From Planctomycetaceae bacterium UBA6163 (lineage in GTDB: Bacteria > Planctomycetota > Planctomycetia > Pirellulales > Pirellulaceae): a stretch of 15,084 bases of DNA. The stretch spans positions 2,069-17,152 of the forward strand of contig DIUH01000328.1 of the NCBI GenBank assembly GCA_002428205.1, given 5' to 3'. The notes beneath the pieces are model-generated. The model ran no database searches and was not told the DNA's origin. It saw only the letters and a program-made list of their open reading frames with translations. The first letter of the stretch is position 1. The number at the start of each line of letters is the position of its first letter. Below are positions 7,781-13,765 of this stretch, piece after piece. The position numbers were made by a program, and so were the translations under genes.

Positions 7781-8257
7781 ATGAGAACGGTTTTCTGCTG
7801 CATGCTGCTTTTGTCAGTAGGTATTGTGAATTTTTCTTTTGGGCAAGACAACATGAAGGCCTTTCCGCCTGCCGGGGACGGGATGACGAGGTTCGTCCTC
7901 GAGCTTGCAAAACAAGAGGACGAGTCATTGTTTAAAGTCGAGCTAATTGTCGGGAAGACGGTCGAACTCGATGAAGTGAATCGGTACTTCTTCGCTGGAA
8001 CATTGAAAGAAGAAACGATTGAAGGATGGGGATTCCCCAAATATATTTTGAAAGAGCTTGGCCCGATGGCTGGCACCTTAATTGGCGTTGATCCGAACTC
8101 ACCCAAAGTTAAGCGATTCATAACGCTCGGCGGCGAACCGTTTCTTGTGCGCTACAACAGTCGCCTGCCATTGGTCGTCTATGTCCCTGAAGGCACCGAA
8201 GTGCGATATCGAGTCTGGCGAGCTGAACCCAATGCAAAAGCGATGGAAAAACGCTGA
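7781..8257 (+). CDS. eco: Ecotin, periplasmic serine protease inhibitor
   Basis: The precursor has 158 residues, close to the 162 of E. coli ecotin. A signal peptide spans about residues 1-21, ending near SFG-Q, so the protein should be periplasmic. Landmarks align well with E. coli from memory: QEDESLFKVELIVGKT against its QEDESTLKVELLIGQT, EGWGF near 81, RYNSRLPLVVY at 124-134 and YRVWRAE at 143-149. The secondary-site Asn-Lys-Leu of E. coli (110, 112, 113) corresponds to Asn126, Arg128 and Leu129. The reactive loop reads GPMAGTLIGVDPN, which puts Leu100 at the likely P1 position where E. coli has Met84. Both E. coli disulfide cysteines (50 and 87) are absent, replaced by about Glu65 and Val103. 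Ecotins form dimers that block chymotrypsin-fold serine proteases. The gene ends 15 bases from the convergent MFS gene and may be co-transcribed with the C39-like gene. Confidence 0.93.
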   Translation: MRTVFCCMLLLSVGIVNFSFGQDNMKAFPPAGDGMTRFVLELAKQEDESLFKVELIVGKTVELDEVNRYFFAGTLKEETIEGWGFPKYILKELGPMAGTLIGVDPNSPKVKRFITLGGEPFLVRYNSRLPLVVYVPEGTEVRYRVWRAEPNAKAMEKR

Positions 8258-8272
8258 TCCGAAAGTCAACGC

Positions 8273-9634
8273 CTATTCAGGCTGGCTTTCGATCGTTCGG
8301 GTGCAGTCGACCAATAACCAGCAGAAACCGCTGGCCAGATACATGGCGGCCAACAGATAAAACAATGGCGACCAATTGGTCAACGCGACCGTTTCGCCAT
8401 CGACAACACTGGAACGAGTAAACCAGTCGAGCAGGCCACCGAAAATCAGTGGCATGGCGACACCGCCAAGCGTTCCGGCGGTATTGATAATGCTAAAAAC
8501 CGTGGCGCTAAACCTTCCGCCCAAATCAGTGCAGGTTCCCCACGTTGTCGGTTGGCTCCAATCGCTAAAGAACTTGGCTGCGAACAAGAACATCGCCGCC
8601 GATTGACCACTGGCTTGGCTGACGACTAGCGCCAGCATCACGCATCCGATTACTTTGCCGACGAATCCGACACCGCTTCGCGACCATCGGCGGCTTCCGG
8701 TGGAGCGGATCAAACGATCGTTCAACCAACCGCCGACGATTCCTCCAAGGGCACCGCCCCACAGCGGCAGGCTTGCTAGCCAACCGGTCGTGCTTATATC
8801 AAATCCTCGCGCTTGAAGAAAATACGCACCGATCAGTGATACGAATGCGACATCTGAGCCGGCATCCAAAAACTGCTGGACCACAAAGAAACGCATGCTG
8901 CGGTTTCGCATCGCGCGGCGCGGTGACAACATTACCGGCCCCGTCGAAACCGACGGTCCAGCGGCCGATACGGTTCCGTCTTCGATCAGTGCCAATTCCG
9001 CCGCGTTTACTCCCGGGTGCTGTCGCGGCGAGTTGCGAAAGACTCGCCAAAAAATATAGGCATACACCACACCGATTGCGCCCAAAACGGTTACGGCGGT
9101 CTGCCATGTTAAGCCAAGCCAACCCATTAGCAGCGTTCCGACAATGATCGGAGACATCGCCCCACCACTGCGGCCCGATGTGGTGGCGACCCAGCCCTGC
9201 AACGTTGTCCGCTGACCGACCGGAAACCACTGGCGACTGACCTGAGTCAGTGACGGATAACAGCCCGCTTGCGCCGCACCGAATACTAGTCGACAAAACC
9301 CGAGCAGGATGAGGTTGGTCGTTTGTCCAATAGCGGTGACCGCAACCGACCAGGCGAGCATGATGATACTGAGGTAACGGTGCGGCCCGAAACGGTCGAT
9401 GATCAAGCCACTGGGGATTTGGCCAGCCGCGTAAGTGTAATAAAACAGCGAGAAGAGGAACGCGACTTGGGTATGAGAAAAAGCAAATTCCTCTTGCAGT
9501 TTTGGTCCCACCACATTCCAACTGTAACGATGCAAATAAAGCAGAAAGGATGCCCCACATGCCAACAAGAAGACTCGCCATCGCACTCCAGTGGCAGTTT
9601 GCGGCGAAGCGATTGGGGCGATGGTGGATTGCAT
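8273..9634 (-). CDS. MFS transporter, anion:cation symporter (ACS)-like family
   Basis: The protein has 453 residues, a normal MFS length, with about 12 hydrophobic helices. The first helix carries LLYLHRYSWN (Arg36), resembling the YxxR segment typical of the ACS family (hexuronate, glucarate and related transporters). Loop 2-3 has the MFS motif A as GLIIDRFGPHR (76-86). The central cytoplasmic loop (about 205-235) is hydrophilic, as expected between the two six-helix halves. The likely role is proton- or sodium-coupled uptake of an organic anion such as a sugar acid. The gene begins 18 bases after the stop of the enolase-superfamily gene on the same strand, so the two are almost certainly one operon and probably share a substrate pathway. 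No strong Shine-Dalgarno sequence precedes ATG 9634; translation may be coupled to the upstream gene. The exact substrate cannot be read from sequence. Confidence 0.9.
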   Translation of the reverse strand: MQSTIAPIASPQTATGVRWRVFLLACGASFLLYLHRYSWNVVGPKLQEEFAFSHTQVAFLFSLFYYTYAAGQIPSGLIIDRFGPHRYLSIIMLAWSVAVTAIGQTTNLILLGFCRLVFGAAQAGCYPSLTQVSRQWFPVGQRTTLQGWVATTSGRSGGAMSPIIVGTLLMGWLGLTWQTAVTVLGAIGVVYAYIFWRVFRNSPRQHPGVNAAELALIEDGTVSAAGPSVSTGPVMLSPRRAMRNRSMRFFVVQQFLDAGSDVAFVSLIGAYFLQARGFDISTTGWLASLPLWGGALGGIVGGWLNDRLIRSTGSRRWSRSGVGFVGKVIGCVMLALVVSQASGQSAAMFLFAAKFFSDWSQPTTWGTCTDLGGRFSATVFSIINTAGTLGGVAMPLIFGGLLDWFTRSSVVDGETVALTNWSPLFYLLAAMYLASGFCWLLVDCTRTIESQPE

Positions 9635-9652
9635 GGATCGGTATTTCGTCGG

Positions 9653-10771
9653 CTAGTTGATAAGGTTGCGTTGAACGATGTCCCAATCGACATCGATCCC
9701 CAGGCCCGGTGAATCGGATAAGGTTGTCATCGGCCCTGCGATCCGCAGCGGCTCTTTTGCGATCGAGAACTCATGGTAAAACGGCCCCAGGCAATCGCCA
9801 GGATAAAGGTCCAGCCGTAGGTTCGGGGTCGCAACGATGAAGTGCAACATCGCGGCGGTACCAACGTCCCATTCCAAGTTGGAACCGATCGTGCAAGGAA
9901 TATTGTGTTCAGCGGCAATCGCCGCGATCCGCTGGGATTTACGAATGCCACCTTGTTTCCCCGGATAAAGCGTCAACGCGTCACAGCACTCTTGCCGGAT
10001 CAGCTCGATCGCTTCGATCTCATCAAAACAGCTTTCATCCGCAAGAATCTTATATCCGGTTTGGGATCGCAATTGACGCAGTTGTGAGAAATTTTTGCGG
10101 GGTAGCGGCTGTTCGACGATTGCAATGTGACAATCATCTAACTGACGCAAACAATGGGTTGCTGTTTCGAAATCCCATCCACCGTTAGCATCAATCGTCA
10201 ACGTCACGTCGGCTCCGATCGCTTCACGCACAGCTCGGACACGGGCAATGTCCTGCTGGGGATCGGTGCCGACCTTGACCTTGATGGTGTCAAAGCCGGC
10301 TGCGACACGTTCGGCGGCTCGAGCCTGAGCAATTTCGGGCGGATAAGCACCAAGTGAAAAACGATTGCGGATCGTCAAGGGGCGGCACGCACCGCCGATC
10401 AATTCATAGATCGGGCATTTCGCTTGGCGGCCTGCGATATCCCAACATGCCATTTCAATAGCGGCTTTGGCAAACCAATTGTCAACAACCACGGCATCCA
10501 TGCGGCGATCGATTTCGACAATATCCAGCGGATCGCAACCGACCAGCACCGGACTTATAATATGACTGATAATCGAGTCGGCTCCCCAAACCGTTTCGCC
10601 ACTCCAACGCGGCGTCACGGTCGCCTCGCCTACACCGACCCATCCGTCGTCGGTCGTCACACGAACCAAAAGAAAATCGGAGACTTCGTGTCGGCCCAGT
10701 GCAGAGATCATCCGGCGTTCGGCCTTCAGCGGGATGCGGACGGGGAAGGTTTCGATCGAGGCGATCCGCAT
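9653..10771 (-). CDS. Enolase-superfamily enzyme, mandelate racemase/muconate lactonizing type
   Basis: The protein has 372 residues from ATG 10771 (MRIASIETFPV). An upstream in-frame ATG at 10861 would add 30 residues unlike the family, so I reject it. The N-terminal capping domain spans about 1-115 and the barrel follows. Catalytic elements are complete: Lys164 and Lys166 in IKVKVG, metal ligands Asp194 (TIDANGGW), Glu220 (IVEQPL) and Asp245 (LADES), and Lys272 in YPGKQGG opposite the KxK pair. This KxK...K arrangement is that of the muconate-lactonizing subgroup, which includes cycloisomerases, dipeptide epimerases and N-acylamino acid racemases. In many dipeptide epimerases the segment before the last Lys reads roughly IKLMKTGG; here it is LYPGKQGG, so specificity may differ. 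The gene is first in an operon with the MFS transporter and divergent from the ceramidase-like gene, with 115 bases between starts. Confidence 0.92.
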   Translation of the reverse strand: MRIASIETFPVRIPLKAERRMISALGRHEVSDFLLVRVTTDDGWVGVGEATVTPRWSGETVWGADSIISHIISPVLVGCDPLDIVEIDRRMDAVVVDNWFAKAAIEMACWDIAGRQAKCPIYELIGGACRPLTIRNRFSLGAYPPEIAQARAAERVAAGFDTIKVKVGTDPQQDIARVRAVREAIGADVTLTIDANGGWDFETATHCLRQLDDCHIAIVEQPLPRKNFSQLRQLRSQTGYKILADESCFDEIEAIELIRQECCDALTLYPGKQGGIRKSQRIAAIAAEHNIPCTIGSNLEWDVGTAAMLHFIVATPNLRLDLYPGDCLGPFYHEFSIAKEPLRIAGPMTTLSDSPGLGIDVDWDIVQRNLIN

Positions 10772-10831
10772 GAATGGTCCGATTCTTGGTAGGTTATGAT
10801 TTTTACCGCCATCAAGCACGCTGTGGTCGGT

Positions 10832-10841
10832 GAGTATACTC
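10832..10841. promoter_or_regulatory. Palindrome GAGTATACTC in the divergent promoter region, possible operator/-10
   Basis: The 10-bp perfect palindrome lies between the divergent starts at 10771 (minus) and 10887 (plus). Its core TATACT (10835-10840) would be a good -10 box for the plus-strand gene, with a leader of about 40 bases; the matching -35 position (TCAAGC, 10812-10817) is weak. A regulator bound here could control both directions. This is inference from position and symmetry only. Confidence 0.35.
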
Positions 10842-10874
10842 GCGGCCGAACCGGCTTGCACCGCGCCGGGCCAT

Positions 10875-10878
10875 AGGA
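10875..10878 (+). promoter_or_regulatory. Ribosome binding site fixing the start of the ceramidase-like gene
   Basis: AGGA lies eight bases before ATG 10887. The in-frame upstream ATG at 10830 has no comparable site and would add residues unlike the family, so 10887 is preferred. Confidence 0.55.
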
Positions 10879-10886
10879 ACCAGACA

Positions 10887-12245
10887 ATGCTTACCGTTGG
10901 GATCGCAAGGACCGATTTAACGCCCTACTGGGGTGTGGAATTGACTGGTTGGGGATACTACATGAACCGATGCTGGAAATCTGTGCACGATTCATTAAAG
11001 GCCACAGCGGTCGTCGTTGATGACGGCGCGAGCCAAGCAGTCGTCATCGCGCTGGACCTGATGGTGATCGACGAAGCATTCGCAGCGAGAACCCGACAAC
11101 AGATCTCAAAGTGGATTGGCTTACCTGCCCAGTCGGTCCTGTTGACCTGCTCCCACACGCACAATGCCCCAGCGGCCGGAGGTCTATTGGGGGTCGGTGA
11201 ATGCGATCCGTTTTATGAACAATGGGCCAGCCATCAAGCCGCAACTGCGGCGATCCTTGCCTGGCAATCACGCGAACCGGCGACGCTGTCGGTCAACACG
11301 ACTCGCGTTTCTGATTTAACTTATAATCGCACGCGTCCTGGTGGTGTGGTCGACCAAACCTTAACCATCGCCGCTTTCAAACGGGACGACGGTTCACCCC
11401 TAGCGATCTTAGTCAATTTTGGTGCCCACCCGACGGTCACGACCGAGTTACGCCCGTGGGCTGTCAGTCGTGACATACCAGGCAAGGTTTGTGACTATTT
11501 GGAAGAACATTATCCCGAGGCAATCGCCATGTACCTTCAAGGGGCCTGTGGCGATGTCAATTTTGATCGGCAATTTGCGACTGCCCAACGGTGGACGGAA
11601 CCGGCGCAGCGAATTGCCAGCGCCGCGATCGACGCGATCAATGATGCACAGCAATGCGACCGCCCGACCGTCGCTTTTGCAAGCGACACCGCCGTGTTGC
11701 CGACCAGACGCTGGACCGATTTGGAAATCGCCAGCGACCGCGATGAGGCGATTCGGCGTCTTGCGTCAGACGATACTTCAGGGTGGCGCGAAGGATTCGG
11801 TAAATCAATGACCAATCGTCCCGATGATATGGTGACTCGCCACGGAGGCGACGAAGCCAAAGCCGTCCGAGCAATGTGCCGTTTTCATCTTCAGTGGACC
11901 GAACTGATGATGGTCGATCTACATCAGCGGCCTGAGACATTAATGACCGAAGTCCAGGCGGTAAGAATCGGCGAACTCATAATCGTCTCCAATGCAGCGG
12001 AATTTTTCTCGCCGTTTGCGATTGATGTTCGCCAGCGGATCAATTCGCCGCACGTGATGATCGCCTGTTACGCCAACGGGCGGATCGGCTATCTGCCCGA
12101 CGAGTACGACATCGACATTCGCAGTTATGCGGGTTATCAATCGCCCAAGTATTGCAACCAGTTCCCGTTCACCGCCGAGTCTGGACCGGCGATGTGCGAA
12201 GCGATGGTTGGCGTAAGTGAGAAAACATTAACGCTGGGAAATTGA
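10887..12245 (+). CDS. Neutral/alkaline non-lysosomal ceramidase-like hydrolase
   Basis: The protein has 452 residues from ATG 10887 with no signal peptide. It matches the N-terminal catalytic domain of the neutral ceramidase family: start VGIARTDLTP, then SHTHNAP with His90/His92, FGAHPT with His181, QGACGDVN at 218-225, AAEFFSPF with Glu372, and ANGRIGYLPDEYD at 396-408. These positions correspond to the zinc ligands of bacterial ceramidase (two His, Glu, Tyr). In Pseudomonas ceramidase the nucleophilic Ser sits in QSNAGDVS; the aligned segment here, QGACGDVN, has Gly219 at that place. The C-terminal Ig-like domain of true ceramidases is also missing. I infer a zinc-dependent hydrolase of the superfamily, cytoplasmic, probably not a ceramidase. 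Divergence from the enolase-superfamily/MFS operon suggests it acts in the same catabolic route. Confidence 0.85.
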   Translation: MLTVGIARTDLTPYWGVELTGWGYYMNRCWKSVHDSLKATAVVVDDGASQAVVIALDLMVIDEAFAARTRQQISKWIGLPAQSVLLTCSHTHNAPAAGGLLGVGECDPFYEQWASHQAATAAILAWQSREPATLSVNTTRVSDLTYNRTRPGGVVDQTLTIAAFKRDDGSPLAILVNFGAHPTVTTELRPWAVSRDIPGKVCDYLEEHYPEAIAMYLQGACGDVNFDRQFATAQRWTEPAQRIASAAIDAINDAQQCDRPTVAFASDTAVLPTRRWTDLEIASDRDEAIRRLASDDTSGWREGFGKSMTNRPDDMVTRHGGDEAKAVRAMCRFHLQWTELMMVDLHQRPETLMTEVQAVRIGELIIVSNAAEFFSPFAIDVRQRINSPHVMIACYANGRIGYLPDEYDIDIRSYAGYQSPKYCNQFPFTAESGPAMCEAMVGVSEKTLTLGN

Positions 12246-12264
12246 TTGGTAGCGACCAATTGGT
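12245..12264. repeat. ATTGGT/ACCAAT hairpin overlapping the ceramidase-like stop codon
   Basis: ATTGGT (12245-12250) pairs with ACCAAT (12255-12260) over a 4-base loop. The second arm is also part of a 10-bp palindrome, ACCAATTGGT (12255-12264). It starts at the last base of the stop codon. No T-run follows. It may mark the transcript end in this convergent gap or be fortuitous. Confidence 0.3.
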
Positions 12265-12508
12265 TGAATGCTTGCATCAGCTCCGGCACTGTGCTTCTTG
12301 AAATCTGCGAAGTCGGCACGGTACGACGAACGAGATGCTTTTACGGCTTTAAAAAATCTCTCGCGCTCAGCATTGTGCATCGTAATGGGCGTTGAAGCAG
12401 GGCATAGATGCAAGTTCCCGGCGACAGACTGGCCCACCGGCTAGTGAGCCTCCGTCAAGGTGTACCTGACAATGTCGACCGATTGCAGTACCCCACCAGC
12501 GCCAACCA

Positions 12509-12526
12509 GTAACTTTACAAAGTTAC
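12509..12526. repeat. Palindrome over the stop codon of the C45-like gene
   Basis: GTAACTTT (12509-12516) and AAAGTTAC (12519-12526) are perfectly complementary with two bases between them. The minus-strand stop codon (12515-12517) lies inside. The arms are AT-rich and no T-run follows, so a terminator call is weak. Confidence 0.35.
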
Positions 12527-13675
12527 GTCTTCGAAGTCTGCGCAGCAAGCGCTGCTATACGCGACTCGCATTCGCCGTTCGTTAGGGAAAAACTGCAGGC
12601 ATGCTGTTGTAAACCAGTACGAACCATGAACACAGGGCGTGTTGTCACTTGGCATGTTGCCAGGGCCATGGTCGGCCATAATATTTCCCAAGCGACTGAC
12701 GTCGATAACATCGGCCTCTTCCAGCAGTTGAAAAAATCGCTTGTCTCGCAGGGCTGATGACTCATGGAGGCTCCGGCCGCGCAATGCCCGTGCGGCTTTA
12801 TTCGTAAAAATCGCATCCCACGGAACCTGGACTTCGCGCATCGTGGAGCTGGAAAATGCATTGCTGTGGAACAGAACATCTTCACCCGCCGATGGGCGAC
12901 GGAGATAGCTTCGTGTGCTCGATAATTCTAAAGACGCAACGTCACCGCTGGCATCGCATAGCATCAGAATCCCACCACCACAGCGTGGTCGTGAGGAAAT
13001 CCATTCCGCCGCCTCAGTGACAGTTCCGCATCGTTCAAGTGCTTCGGAGATTGCAATCGAGATCGGTGGCGCAGGGTTCGATTGTTCGTCAATCGTGAAG
13101 GCATAATTGTAGATAATGCATAAACCTTCTTCGTTCATGCCGTCAACAGCACCCGCTAGTGGCGCGGTAGTGAACTCCAGCGAGCGTAACTTACCTTTTG
13201 GCCGGCTTTCTCGGACGATGTAGAAGGGCTGCACTAGTGGAAGGTAGTCAAAGTTTCGGGCTACCATGGGCTCGCCCGTGACCGAACGTCGGCCTCGCAC
13301 GGCAACCGTCGAGCACGCACCGGGGCATGCCGTGCAACCTCCCACGGCCGACAAAAGAGGCTCCATCGCATTGAAAAGGCAGATGGCAGGAAGGCTGATG
13401 CCCGCTCCTTCGGCGATGCCGGCTAACCTTTGACTCATTTCCGCGTTGTTGCACTGGGCGAGAAATTGTGTTGCCTTAAAGTCCGCTAATCGGCGGTAGG
13501 CGCGATAGGGCATCCACCACGGCTGTTGAAGGCGAAAAGCCTCTAACTGAGCAAGGACGTGACGTGCAGAATGTATCTTCTTCAGAACGCCTTCGCCCTG
13601 CGCATACCCCATTTCTTTTGAGGAGCCCTGGCAAACCGCCTCGACTATATTGAATCCCGCTGACTTTGTGTTCAC
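12515..13675 (-). CDS. C45-family (acyltransferase/carcinine hydrolase-like) Ntn-hydrolase
   Basis: I place the start at GTG 13675 (386 residues) because GGAG lies six bases upstream of it. The ATG at 13744 would add 23 residues, has no visible Shine-Dalgarno sequence and would put a hairpin and T-run inside the gene. Residues about 10-30 carry the family opening (GSSKEMGYAQGEGV). The expected autocleavage nucleophile is Cys121 in PGACSTVAVRG, followed by ARNFDY (Asn141) and GMNEEGLCIIYN around 179-190, all typical of peptidase family C45. Members include isopenicillin-N acyltransferase and carcinine/beta-alanyl-dopamine hydrolases; they transfer or hydrolyse N-acyl groups. No signal peptide is seen with the GTG start. 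The gene is rich in Cys, including a GGCTACPGAC cluster just before and at the nucleophile. It follows the M20 peptidase gene by 90 bases, suggesting linked substrates. Family confident, reaction unknown. Confidence 0.87.
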   Translation of the reverse strand: MNTKSAGFNIVEAVCQGSSKEMGYAQGEGVLKKIHSARHVLAQLEAFRLQQPWWMPYRAYRRLADFKATQFLAQCNNAEMSQRLAGIAEGAGISLPAICLFNAMEPLLSAVGGCTACPGACSTVAVRGRRSVTGEPMVARNFDYLPLVQPFYIVRESRPKGKLRSLEFTTAPLAGAVDGMNEEGLCIIYNYAFTIDEQSNPAPPISIAISEALERCGTVTEAAEWISSRPRCGGGILMLCDASGDVASLELSSTRSYLRRPSAGEDVLFHSNAFSSSTMREVQVPWDAIFTNKAARALRGRSLHESSALRDKRFFQLLEEADVIDVSRLGNIMADHGPGNMPSDNTPCVHGSYWFTTACLQFFPNERRMRVAYSSACCADFEDVTL

Positions 13676-13681
13676 TGCATT

Positions 13682-13685
13682 CTCC
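13682..13685 (-). promoter_or_regulatory. Shine-Dalgarno GGAG selecting the GTG start of the C45-like gene
   Basis: Read on the minus strand, GGAG is followed by six bases and then GTG (13675-13673). This is ideal spacing and is the basis for preferring GTG over the upstream ATG at 13744. Confidence 0.5.
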
Positions 13686-13707
13686 AATGTCTTAAATTGA
13701 TTGCTGC

Positions 13708-13739
13708 AAAAAATTAACGTCGCCCGTACTAACCCGGGC
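13708..13739 (-). terminator. Terminator-like hairpin and T-run between the M20 and C45-like genes
   Basis: On the minus strand, GCCCG (13739-13735), an 8-base loop and CGGGC (13726-13722) form a short GC-rich stem. Eight bases later comes a run of six T (13713-13708). It lies 26 bases past the M20 stop and just before the proposed C45 Shine-Dalgarno site. The gap between stem and T-run makes it imperfect; it could reduce rather than end read-through into the C45-like gene. Confidence 0.3.
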
Positions 13740-13765
13740 AGCATGAATGAGAGCTTGACTTCGGT

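Noticed and set aside
8799..9686. A 295-codon minus-strand open frame in a different frame within the MFS gene
   Set aside because: Its product has no recognisable family and lies almost wholly inside the clearly recognised MFS coding sequence, so it is a frame shadow.
12228..12437. A 69-codon minus-strand open frame in the convergent gap, with a charged stretch (NAERERFFKAVKASRSSY)
   Set aside because: It overlaps the end of the ceramidase-like gene, lacks a clear Shine-Dalgarno sequence and matches no family I know. It could be a decayed gene remnant, but I cannot support it.
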